Source: Streptomyces pluripotens (GTDB taxonomy: Bacteria; Actinomycetota; Actinomycetes; Streptomycetales; Streptomycetaceae). From it: a DNA stretch of 64,000 nt. The DNA is taken from the NCBI RefSeq assembly GCF_000802245.2, contig NZ_CP021080.1, forward strand, positions 5,766,001 through 5,830,000. The letters are read 5' to 3'. The notes beneath the pieces are model-generated. The model had not been told where the DNA came from. It saw nothing but the letters and a program-made list of their open reading frames with translations, and made no database searches. Position numbers and translations under genes: made by a program. Below are positions 43,742-52,159 of this stretch, one piece after another (the stretch's first letter is position 1; the number at the start of each line of letters is the position of its first letter).

Positions 43742-45262
43742 CTACCGCGCCTCCTGGTCGCTGTCCGGGATCCGTGCCGCCCGCATCGGCAGCCGTTCCA
43801 TCCTCCGCAGACCCGTCCCGTTCTGTCGGGCCAGCAGAGCGTTCCGGCTGCGCAGCGCGGTGTGCAGCCCGTCCCACAGCGTGCCGTCGGTCCGGTCACG
43901 CGGATCCGGGTCGATCAGCACCACACCGATCACCGGAATGCGCTGGTCCGCGAGCTGTCGCGCCACGGTGTGCAGCCATGCGGCGCTGCCGTGCCCGGCA
44001 CGCACGACGAGCACGGTCTGGGTGCCGAGGTGCTGCAGGTCGGTCCACGCCGTGCCGGGCGCCACCGAGCCGACGCCGAGCCGGTACCCCTGAGGCGACA
44101 CGGTTGCGGCACGCTCGCTGTCGACCACGGTCGGGTCTCCTGGCTTCGGGCGGTGGTTGGCGAGCTGCTGGCCGGGCAGACCATCGATGATGACCGCTGG
44201 TCCGTCCACGGCCAGTGCCCGGGCGAGGTCCAGCGCTATCGCACTCGCGCTGCGGGCACAGCCCAGTTCCAGCAGCGACACTGGTTCCGCGGAGTCGCGC
44301 ACGGTGTGGGCCAGGGACGCGGTGAGCCTCGTTCGTGCCGCCTGAACCCGTCGGCGCTGCCACAACCGGGGCGATTGGCGGGGCAGTTCCGCGATGACCG
44401 AGGCGCCGAGGTTCGCCGCGATCTCCCGGCGCAGCACGGGGCGGTCCGCCACCACCGCACCGACCGCCGCCACCGCGAGCCCGAGGACGAGCCCGAGGAC
44501 GAGCCCGATGGCGGCGTTCGTGGCAGCGGTCTTGGGCAGGGAGTGCTGCACCGCGTGCGGGGCGTCCACGATCTGTGTGCCGGCGATGAGTTGGGGTGCG
44601 CCGACGCGTGCCTCCGCGGCGCGCTGGCTGAAATCGCTGATCCGCGACGTCAGCTCGGCCCGGCGGGCGAAGAGCGACTCCATGTTCGCCGACGCCTGCG
44701 GCTCGCTCTGCGCCGATGCGTCACCGATCGACTTGTTGACCTGGGCGAGCTCGTCCCGCATTCGGTCACGCTGTTCGAGCAGGCTCTTGGCCTGGGCGTT
44801 CGCGGCTTCCTGTATCCGCCTCACGTGGTCCGCGACGAACGCCTCGGCCAGCGCCTTGGCACGGGCCACCGCTTGCGTGTCGCTGTCACCTGTCGCATTG
44901 ATCTGCAGGAGGTTGTTGGTCAAGCCGATGCCCGAGTACTCCTGCATGAAGTCCTCCGGTTTCTCCGGGGAGTCGAGGGACTGCAGGGCCTTGCCGGCGA
45001 TCCGCGTGGTGTGCAGCAGTGCGACGTCGGTGCGGATCAGCGTTCCGGGGTCGTTCGGTTGGTCCGCCTGATGTGCGACCAGCACCTTGGTCACCGCGGT
45101 AGGCGACGGCGGCAGCAGGACCGCCAGCGCCGTGCCGACGAGCAGTCCCAGCAGGGCCATGGAGCACCAGAGGCGGCGCCGTCTGCGCACAGCCGCCACC
45201 AGCACCTGCAGGTCCAGCAGCGGAGCGGCGGCCGACGGCTCCGAAGTCGTACTCGTCGTCAA
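43742..45262 (-). CDS. Wzz-like chain-length protein with degenerate kinase-like C-terminus
   Basis: The 506-residue protein has two membrane segments: LWCSMALLGLLVGTALAVLL near 35 and AAIGLVLGLVLGLAVAAVGA near 250. A coiled-coil periplasmic region lies between them, with ADHVRRIQEAANAQAKSLLE near 130, as in Wzz/chain-length determinants. The cytoplasmic C-terminus resembles a BY-kinase fold (SLLELGCARSASAIALDLAR), but the GKT P-loop is absent and no terminal Tyr cluster is seen. TTG 45262 overlaps the next protein's stop (TTGA). It may regulate polymer length with its neighbour. Confidence 0.75.
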   Translation of the reverse strand: MTTSTTSEPSAAAPLLDLQVLVAAVRRRRRLWCSMALLGLLVGTALAVLLPPSPTAVTKVLVAHQADQPNDPGTLIRTDVALLHTTRIAGKALQSLDSPEKPEDFMQEYSGIGLTNNLLQINATGDSDTQAVARAKALAEAFVADHVRRIQEAANAQAKSLLEQRDRMRDELAQVNKSIGDASAQSEPQASANMESLFARRAELTSRISDFSQRAAEARVGAPQLIAGTQIVDAPHAVQHSLPKTAATNAAIGLVLGLVLGLAVAAVGAVVADRPVLRREIAANLGASVIAELPRQSPRLWQRRRVQAARTRLTASLAHTVRDSAEPVSLLELGCARSASAIALDLARALAVDGPAVIIDGLPGQQLANHRPKPGDPTVVDSERAATVSPQGYRLGVGSVAPGTAWTDLQHLGTQTVLVVRAGHGSAAWLHTVARQLADQRIPVIGVVLIDPDPRDRTDGTLWDGLHTALRSRNALLARQNGTGLRRMERLPMRAARIPDSDQEAR

Positions 45263-46626
45263 CCTGAGCCTCCCGTGGCGTCGTCGCCCACCGCGAGCGC
45301 CGCCGCTGCGGCATCCCGTGGACGACCGGCGGACGACGTCGGACGGGCCTGGACCGTTCCGGCAAGGACGATGCCGACGACCTCGTGCTGGGCATCCGCA
45401 CACGCCACGGCGATGCCGGCGAGCTCCCCGGCGGTCCAGCTTCCTGCGCTGAGCACGACCAGGGCACCGGACTCGTTGTCGCGGTCCGGCACCATGGGGT
45501 GGGACACCGAGACCCCCACCACGCGCAGCAGTAGATCGCTCTCAGCCTCGGCGACGAGCTGCTCAGCGGCCCGGCGGGCGACCTCGTCGTTGTCCGGGAC
45601 GAGAACCAGCAGCTGCGGGGAGGCCGGCAGCTGGTCCCGGAGGCGGGTGCACACCCGCCGGTAGCGGATCTTCCTGCTGGCCTCGTCGCCGGACGCCTGC
45701 GGGCTGGGTGTGTCCCACCGGACGTCGATGCCCAGCAGCCGGCGGATCCGGGCCCGCGGGCCACCGTCTTCCGGCCGGTGTGCGGGCCGTTCGCCAGGTA
45801 CGTCGACGGTACCCAGCAGCGTCGAGCCCAGCGCCGCGGCGATTTCCGGCCCGGATCGCAGTCGGCGACTCATCCGAGCGGTGGTGAGATGGCCGATGAC
45901 CGCGAGCAGGAAGAACAGTAGCGCCCCGCCGACGATGAGCTGCATCTTCGTCGGTGGTGCCTCGCTGGCCGGCCGGGCCGCCGGCCCCATGACGACCATG
46001 TTGGCCTTGCCCGCAGTCGGGTCGGCCTGGTCCAGCTTGTTGATGGCCTCCTGCAGCGCGGTGCGCAGCTTCGCGAGCTCGGTGCGGGTCTGCACGCTCT
46101 CCACGGTCCGCCCCGGATCGGCGGCATTGGCCAGGTCGGTGATGCGACGGCTGGTCTGCACCACCATCTTCCGGAGTGTCTCGGGCTGCGTCGCCGCTTC
46201 GGAGTCGGTGCCGTCGTCCACGACGTGCGTGGCGAATGTGACGAACTGCTGGACCACTTGGTCGGAGAGTTGCTGTGCGCGCTCCGGGGTGTCGGCCGTG
46301 CCGGAGATCTTGATGATGTTCCCGTCGGCGGCCGTGGCGCTCACCCGGTCCCGCAACTCCCTGCCGCTGACCCCGGCCCAGCCGAGCGAGGCAGCCGCGC
46401 GGTCGAGCACCGCCGAACTGGTCGCGACCTCCGTCTGGGTCAGTAGCTCGCGTTCCTGCCACGCCCCTGGCAGCAGGACCGACGCCGACGTCGTGTAGCG
46501 CGGCGGAAACAGCATCGAGGTGCCGTAGCCGACGAGTGCACCCATCACGGTGAGGAGGGTGAGAAGCCGCCAGCGCCGACGGATAATCCGCCCGATCGTG
46601 ACGAGGCGTATCGTGTCATCGCTCAA
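45259..46626 (-). CDS. Wzz-like chain-length protein
   Basis: The 455-residue protein has LLTLLTVMGALVGYGTSMLF near 25 and MQLIVGGALLFFLLAVIGHL near 215. Between them is a Gln/Glu-rich helical region (ALQEAINKLDQADPTAGK). The C-terminus (QLLVLVPDNDEVARRAAEQL, LLLRVVGVSVSHPMVPD) is another fold lacking a P-loop. Two such proteins in tandem suggest a hetero-oligomeric length-control complex in the membrane. Start TTG 46626 overlaps the upstream glycosyltransferase stop. Confidence 0.75.
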   Translation of the reverse strand: MSDDTIRLVTIGRIIRRRWRLLTLLTVMGALVGYGTSMLFPPRYTTSASVLLPGAWQERELLTQTEVATSSAVLDRAAASLGWAGVSGRELRDRVSATAADGNIIKISGTADTPERAQQLSDQVVQQFVTFATHVVDDGTDSEAATQPETLRKMVVQTSRRITDLANAADPGRTVESVQTRTELAKLRTALQEAINKLDQADPTAGKANMVVMGPAARPASEAPPTKMQLIVGGALLFFLLAVIGHLTTARMSRRLRSGPEIAAALGSTLLGTVDVPGERPAHRPEDGGPRARIRRLLGIDVRWDTPSPQASGDEASRKIRYRRVCTRLRDQLPASPQLLVLVPDNDEVARRAAEQLVAEAESDLLLRVVGVSVSHPMVPDRDNESGALVVLSAGSWTAGELAGIAVACADAQHEVVGIVLAGTVQARPTSSAGRPRDAAAAALAVGDDATGGSG

Positions 46627-47888
46627 TGGTGCGGCCTCTTCTCCGCCCCGGACGGCGTGTCCGCCGACACCGGAGCGCGGTCACGGCAGGCAGCGGCGTA
46701 GGCCGCGAGCAGCGATCGCTGGGAGTTCCGCCAGGAGAGCGGCCCGCCGATCCGCTCCTGGCCGATCTTGCCCATCCGGGCCCGCTGCTCCGGATCGTCC
46801 AGTAGCAGCGCGATGAGCTCGGCGAACTCGGCCTCGTCGTTGGCGGGTGCGTAGACGGCGGCGTCACCGGCGGAGACCCGCGCCTCCCGGAGGTCGAACG
46901 AGACGATCGGCCGGCCCATCACCATGTACTCCAGGACCTTGTTCATGGTCGACACGTCGTTGAGCGGATTGCGCGGGTCGGGGGAGAGGCACACGTCCGC
47001 GGTGGACAGGTAGCGCACCAGGTCGGCGTCCGGAATCCGCCCGGTGAACTGCACCTGCTCCGAGAGCCCGAGTCGCCGGGACAGCTCCACCATCGCGTCG
47101 AAGGTGTCGCCGGCGCCGATGAACACCGCATGCCAGTCGGTCCGCCCCAGCTCGTCGCGCAGCTTCGCGAGGGCTCGCAAGGCGTAGTCGACGCCGTCCT
47201 GCGGGCCCATGACGCCGAGGTAGCACAGCAGATGAGGCTTGCCGCGCTTCAGCTCGGGCTCGGGCGGTACGGGGTGGAACCGGTCGACGTCGGGTGCGCT
47301 GCGCACCACGAACACGTCCGCCGGCCGTCGACCTCCACGGCGTACCGCGACGTCCCGGTAGCTCTCGTTCGTGGCGAGCACGACGTCCGCGGCCCGGTAG
47401 GTCCGCCGTTCCAGCGCGCACACGGCGCGGTAGAGCAGATCTCGGCCGCGGTCGAACCGGGAGAGGTACAGCTCGGGTACCAGGTCGTGCTGGTCGAAGA
47501 CGAACCGTGCTCCGCGTCGTTTCAGCCACAGTGCCGGCAGGAACAGCAGGTCGGGTGGGTTGCAGGCGTGGACCACGTCGACCGGGCCGACCTTGCGGGC
47601 AAGCCGGACCGTGTGCCACAGCGCCGATCCGTACTCCCGCAGGTAGCCGGCGGGCCCTCCGGTCGCCGCGCGTAACGGGTAGCGGAGGATCCGCACCCCG
47701 TCGATCTCCGCCTCCGGCTCCGTGTCCCGCTTGGTGCCCCGGGGACAGATGACGTGCACCTTCCAGCCCGCGTCGCGCAGCGTCGTGCATTCCTGCCACA
47801 CGCGCCGATCGAACGGGACCGAGAGGTTCTCCACCAGGATCAGCGCACGCCGGTCCGATCGGTCGACACTGGTTGCGTTACCAAGCAA
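46623..47888 (-). CDS. Glycosyltransferase family 4
   Basis: The 421-residue GT-B enzyme has RALILVENLSVPFDRRVWQE, GPVDVVHACNPPDLLFLPAL, DQHDLVPELYLSRFDRG and VQFTGRIPDADLVRYLS. MNKVLEYMVMGRPIVSFDL lies near the donor site. It adds an unidentified sugar. The start is TTG 47888, overlapping the dehydrogenase 3' end by 11 bases; other in-frame starts are poorer. Its own stop overlaps the Wzz start. Confidence 0.85.
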   Translation of the reverse strand: MLGNATSVDRSDRRALILVENLSVPFDRRVWQECTTLRDAGWKVHVICPRGTKRDTEPEAEIDGVRILRYPLRAATGGPAGYLREYGSALWHTVRLARKVGPVDVVHACNPPDLLFLPALWLKRRGARFVFDQHDLVPELYLSRFDRGRDLLYRAVCALERRTYRAADVVLATNESYRDVAVRRGGRRPADVFVVRSAPDVDRFHPVPPEPELKRGKPHLLCYLGVMGPQDGVDYALRALAKLRDELGRTDWHAVFIGAGDTFDAMVELSRRLGLSEQVQFTGRIPDADLVRYLSTADVCLSPDPRNPLNDVSTMNKVLEYMVMGRPIVSFDLREARVSAGDAAVYAPANDEAEFAELIALLLDDPEQRARMGKIGQERIGGPLSWRNSQRSLLAAYAAACRDRAPVSADTPSGAEKRPHH

Positions 47889-49203
47889 GGCCCATGTACC
47901 CCGGTTCTGTCTGGCGCGTTTCGGCGTCGGGTAGGCGGATGAGGTCGATGATCATCGGGCCGTCGCCATGGGGCAGCGCCGACAGCACGGCCGGTTCCCT
48001 GGTTCCGACCAGGCACACCTCGGCGTGCTTGAGCACCTCGTCGACGGAATCCGCGAGCAGCTGCGTGAGGTGCGGCAGCCGGGTCTCGATGTACTCGCGG
48101 TTCGCGCCGAGCAGCCGGGCGAGGCTCACGTTGGCGTCATAGATCTTCAGGTCGTACCCCTTGCCGAACAGCCGTTCCGCCAACTCGACGAGCGGGCTCT
48201 CGCGGAGGTCGTCGGTGCCGGGTTTGAAGGACAACCCGAACAGGCCCACCCGGCGCTTGCCGGTGCGCTCGACCAGTTCCACCGCGCGCTGCAGATGGTC
48301 GGAGTTGGAGGGCAGCACATGGGCGAGGATGGGCACCGAGACGTCGGCCCGCTGTGCCGCGTGGACCAGGCTGCGCAGGTCCTTGGGCAGGCAGGAGCCA
48401 CCGAAGGCGAAGCCGGGCCGCAGGTAGGCGGGGCTGATGTTCAGCTTGCGGTCGGCCAGGAACACGTCCATCACCTGGTGCGAGTCCACCCCGAGCGCCC
48501 GGCACACCGCGCCCAGCTCGTTCGCGAACCCGATCTTGAGGCCGTGGAAGGCGTTGTCCGCATATTTGATCGCCTCGGCGGTCGGGACCGGCACCCGGAA
48601 CACCTCACCGGGTAAGCCGTCGTACAACGCCATCACCGCATCGCCGCTTGCCGGGTCGAGCTCGCCGATGACGGTTTTGGGCGGGTCGAAGAAGTCCCGC
48701 ACGCTCGTGCCCTCGCGGAGGAACTCCGGGTTGACCGCTACCCCGATGTCCACCCCGGCCGTGCCGCCTACGGACTTCTCCAGGATCGGTACCAGCAGGT
48801 TCAGGCAGGTGCCCGGGAGCATGGTGCTGCGGAACACAACGGTGTGCCGCCCGCTGCGCCCATGGCCATCTGCCAACGCGGCCCCGATCTGCTCGGTGAC
48901 CCGCTCCAAGTACGTGGTACACAGGCTGCCGTTGGCCTCCGACGGCGTGCCCACGCAGACCAGCGACACGTCGCTGCCCGCGATCGCCTCGCGGACGTCG
49001 CTGGTGGCGCGCAACGCTCCGGTCCGCACGACCTCGGCCATGAGCTCGCCGATGCGCTCCTCGACCACGGGGGCCTTGCCCTCGTTGACCAGGTCGACCT
49101 TGACCTGGTTGACGTCCACTCCGATGACTTCGTGACCCAGGTCGGCCAGACACGCGGCCGACACGCAGCCCACGTAGCCGAGTCCGAAAACGCTGACCCT
49201 CAT
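47878..49203 (-). CDS. GDP-mannose/UDP-glucose 6-dehydrogenase (AlgD-like)
   Basis: The 441-residue protein begins MRVSVFGLGYVGCVSAACLA with a Rossmann fold and GVDVNQVKVDLVNEGKAPVVE. It has AVNPEFLREGTSVRDFFDPP, EAIKYADNAFHGLKIGFANE and the active-site Cys in FGGSCLPKDL near 265. The pattern is closest to AlgD-type GDP-mannose 6-dehydrogenases, which oxidise C6 to a uronate in two steps. Start ATG 49203 follows GGGGGGAGG. It supplies a hexuronic acid for the polymer. Confidence 0.9.
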   Translation of the reverse strand: MRVSVFGLGYVGCVSAACLADLGHEVIGVDVNQVKVDLVNEGKAPVVEERIGELMAEVVRTGALRATSDVREAIAGSDVSLVCVGTPSEANGSLCTTYLERVTEQIGAALADGHGRSGRHTVVFRSTMLPGTCLNLLVPILEKSVGGTAGVDIGVAVNPEFLREGTSVRDFFDPPKTVIGELDPASGDAVMALYDGLPGEVFRVPVPTAEAIKYADNAFHGLKIGFANELGAVCRALGVDSHQVMDVFLADRKLNISPAYLRPGFAFGGSCLPKDLRSLVHAAQRADVSVPILAHVLPSNSDHLQRAVELVERTGKRRVGLFGLSFKPGTDDLRESPLVELAERLFGKGYDLKIYDANVSLARLLGANREYIETRLPHLTQLLADSVDEVLKHAEVCLVGTREPAVLSALPHGDGPMIIDLIRLPDAETRQTEPGYMGLAW

Positions 49204-49276
49204 GATCCGTTCCTCCCCCCAGGCAGGCCCTCCCGGCCTGCTTTGTGTGCGCTGGCCGGACGATGCTCCCCGCGCA

Positions 49277-50755
49277 TCAGTAGGCCCCCTGCCCGTAGAG
49301 CACCGCACGTAGCGTCTTCCACAAGATCACGGTGTCCAGGGCGAGCGACCAGTCCTCCACGTACCGCAGGTCCAGCCGGACCGCCTCTTCCCATGGCAGG
49401 TCGCTGCGTCCACTGATCTGCCACAGGCCGGTGAGTCCGGGCTTGACCAGCAGCCGTCGCCGGATGTCCGGGCCGTACGCAGCGGACTCCTCCGGCAGCG
49501 GAGGCCGCGGACCGACGAGTGACATCGATCCGGTGAGCACGTTGAACAGCTGCGGGAGCTCGTCGATCGAGTACCGGCGCAGCACTGTTCCCACCCGGGT
49601 CACCCGCGGATCCCGGCGGAGCTTGAAGAGCGGGCCGGCGCCCTCGTTGCGGTTGGCCAACTCGGCACGTGCCCCGTCGGCCCCGGCGACCATGGTGCGG
49701 AACTTGAGGATGGTGAACTCGCGGCCGTCCTTGCCGACCCTGCGCTGGCGGTAGAACGCCCCACCCCGGCTGTCCACCATCACGAGCAGCCCGACGAACA
49801 CCATCAGCGGCGCGAACAGCACCAGCAGGAGTGCTGCGCCCATCCGGTCGACGACCCCTTTGACCGCCCGGCGGCCCCCGGTGAAGGTCGGCATGCTGAC
49901 CCGCAGCAGCGGGATCCCGAGCACCGCGTCGATGTGCAGCCGCGGGCCGGCTACCTCCATCAGCACGGGGGCCACGACCATTTCGGCGTCGCTGCCTTCG
50001 AGGTTCCAGGCCAGCCGCTGCAGCCGGTCCGGTGACCAGTGCGGGTCCGGTGTGACCGCGACCACACGGTAGCCATCGCGGTGGACGTGGTGCGCGACGT
50101 CCGCCAGTCGGCCGACGACCGGCACTCCGTCCAGGTGGTCTCCGTCGAGCCCGAGTCCGTCCGTCGCGCACACCGCGTCCACCCGCCAGCCGAGGTGCGG
50201 GAACTTGCGGGTCCGGGTGATCAGGTCGCGCACGGTGGTGCTGCTCCCGGCAGCGAGCACCGGTCTCAGGCACCGTCCTTCCTTCCGCTGTTTGTGCAGC
50301 CAGAGGCGCAGCAGATACCGCGCGGTCATGGTGGTGAGCGCGATCGCGGGAATGGCGACGAAGATCCAGAGCTTGATGTTGCGCGAGGTGAGGGCGATCC
50401 CGCCGAGCGCCAGTATGACGGTCGCGGTGAGCAGCGATCGTCCGAGTCGGCGGAACTCCTCGGCGCCCTGGCCGAGTACGGCCGGAGCCCACGACCGGTT
50501 CACCGCAAGTGTCCCCAGCACCAGCAACTCGGTGCCGAATGCGAGGATTCCCCACTTCTCGTGCCAGTTGGCCGCGTCCCGGGCCCCGAAGAAGTTGCCG
50601 ATCGCCGTCACCACGAAGGCGGTGGCCACGGTGTCGCTGGCGATCACAGTACGTCGGTACCGCTGCTCCCAGTCGTTGACGGACTGGCTGATCGCCCCGT
50701 TCGCCAGACGCTCGCGCGCCGACGGAAACGGGCTGGTTAATCCTCCTTGCCTCAC
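49277..50755 (-). CDS. Polyprenyl glycosylphosphotransferase (WcaJ/CpsE-like)
   Basis: The 492-residue membrane protein has four to five helices in the N-terminal half (for example FVVTAIGNFFGA, LLTATVILALGGIAL), a CoA-binding-like middle domain and a fifth helix (LLLVLFAPLMVFVGLLVMVD). The C-terminal bacterial sugar transferase domain follows: RQRRVGKDGREFTILKFRTM, LFNVLTGSMSLVGPRPPLP and KPGLTGLWQISGRSD. It starts the repeat unit by transferring sugar-1-P to undecaprenyl phosphate. It is the first gene of the operon; GTG 50755 lies behind GGGGGG. Confidence 0.95.
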   Translation of the reverse strand: MRQGGLTSPFPSARERLANGAISQSVNDWEQRYRRTVIASDTVATAFVVTAIGNFFGARDAANWHEKWGILAFGTELLVLGTLAVNRSWAPAVLGQGAEEFRRLGRSLLTATVILALGGIALTSRNIKLWIFVAIPAIALTTMTARYLLRLWLHKQRKEGRCLRPVLAAGSSTTVRDLITRTRKFPHLGWRVDAVCATDGLGLDGDHLDGVPVVGRLADVAHHVHRDGYRVVAVTPDPHWSPDRLQRLAWNLEGSDAEMVVAPVLMEVAGPRLHIDAVLGIPLLRVSMPTFTGGRRAVKGVVDRMGAALLLVLFAPLMVFVGLLVMVDSRGGAFYRQRRVGKDGREFTILKFRTMVAGADGARAELANRNEGAGPLFKLRRDPRVTRVGTVLRRYSIDELPQLFNVLTGSMSLVGPRPPLPEESAAYGPDIRRRLLVKPGLTGLWQISGRSDLPWEEAVRLDLRYVEDWSLALDTVILWKTLRAVLYGQGAY

Positions 50756-52159
50756 AGAACCCCCCAGATCCCCAGTAGTTCGATGTGGTCACCCAACACT
50801 GTTTCTCCGCCCGGGAGGCATGCCTGGCTTGCGCATGACACCCCGACCGTTTCAGAGCTACCTGGACAATCCCCCCTGGCGGCAGCGGACTCGCTTGTCC
50901 CGCCAGATCCTCGATTCGAGGTGCGTGGAACCCGTTCGAAACCTCGGGTGCTCCCCGCACCCAAGGCCCTCTTCAGGGCTCCAAGAATTGATCACCCCCA
51001 CGTCCGGCGCCGGGGGCACGACTGCGTGCTTTCCCTGGCGTCGAACTCGTAGATCATTTATTGATCGCCTCACGTCCGAACAGCTGAAGCACGGTCAATC
51101 TAGACCATCGGGGCCATTATGTAGAGGGGATGTGTGTAATTCGTGCTGACACTTTGAGCCTTGATCGCCCGAGGGGTGGCCGCCTAGCGGGTGCCGTGAC
51201 GCCATCGCGCGCTCCGAGGGTCCGCCCGGCCGCGTGTGCGGCTCCTTTGCTGGTCGGCGAGCTGCGACAGGCCTCATGTGGCGCCCGGTTCGGCGGCGGC
51301 CTCCCGCTGTTCCTGCACTGCGGTGTGTCGCTGTGGGCGCTCGGGACAGGCGGCGAGATCGCCCCGGGCGGTGAGGTGCATGACTTGATCCTTTCGGTGT
51401 TCGGTGGCGTGTTCGGTGACGTGTTCGAGGGTGAGCGCAACCGCCTCAAGATCCGGTGCAGACCGTGATGCCGGCCAGGCGCTGATGGAGGGGGCGCGGA
51501 CGAGAACAGTCGGTGCTCGAAATGTGGGGGCCGGTCTTATCGAAACGTGACGCTCATTGTGTGTTCAACGACTCGTAGAGCCCGGCGGGAAAGTCTGAAA
51601 GCAGTACCTGCTCTCGGGTTTATCCCGCAGGGATCAGTTGTGCACGTTCCCGAAGACCTCACATGTTGCGCATGTGGTGATTCCCGAGCCCGCCAGGAAA
51701 ATCCCCTGAGCTGTTTTGATCTCCCAGGTGGTGGGAGGGTCACAGGGACACCGAACCCATCGAGCTCGGCACCGAACCAGCGGTGGGAGGCTGCGAACAC
51801 GTTGATCTGGTCGTGGGGCGCTCCCCGCTCGGCGAGGAAACAGGCCTCGGTTCCGGCCATCGGCCATGACGTTCGTTCGACGCTCTGGGCGCCCGCGCAC
51901 AGCTCGATGAGCCGAAAAGAAGGTTTCCGCCCTGCACTGACTGGGCGTGGGAGGAGTTGCGCCAGCAGAGCAACCCACCGGGCGATCCGGTGTTCACCGG
52001 CCTGCCGGTTCACCGACTCACCGGCCGCCCCAGGGGAAGCCCAGTCATGCCCGTGCGAGGACCACCCTGGTCTCCAGGACGCGGCCCTGGAGACCGGCGC
52101 CGCCGTCTACGGTGGAGACCCATGGACCGCCGAGGCGGTGGGGGAGGAGTCGGACGGAC
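50756..52159. other. Long intergenic region between polysaccharide operon and Wadjet genes
   Basis: This 1.4 kb holds both divergent promoter regions. It is less GC-rich than its neighbours near 51040-51130 and contains no called gene. On the minus strand 51537-52013 a 158-residue open frame has GC-biased codons around RLIELCAGAQSVERTSW and FAASHRWFGAELDG, but no recognised family or ribosome binding site. A GGGGAGGAG site at 52141-52149 serves the Wadjet operon start. Confidence 0.4.

Noticed and set aside
51130..51468. 112-residue frame in the Wadjet upstream region
   Set aside because: Codon bias is weak and both strands are open, so I cannot separate it from chance.
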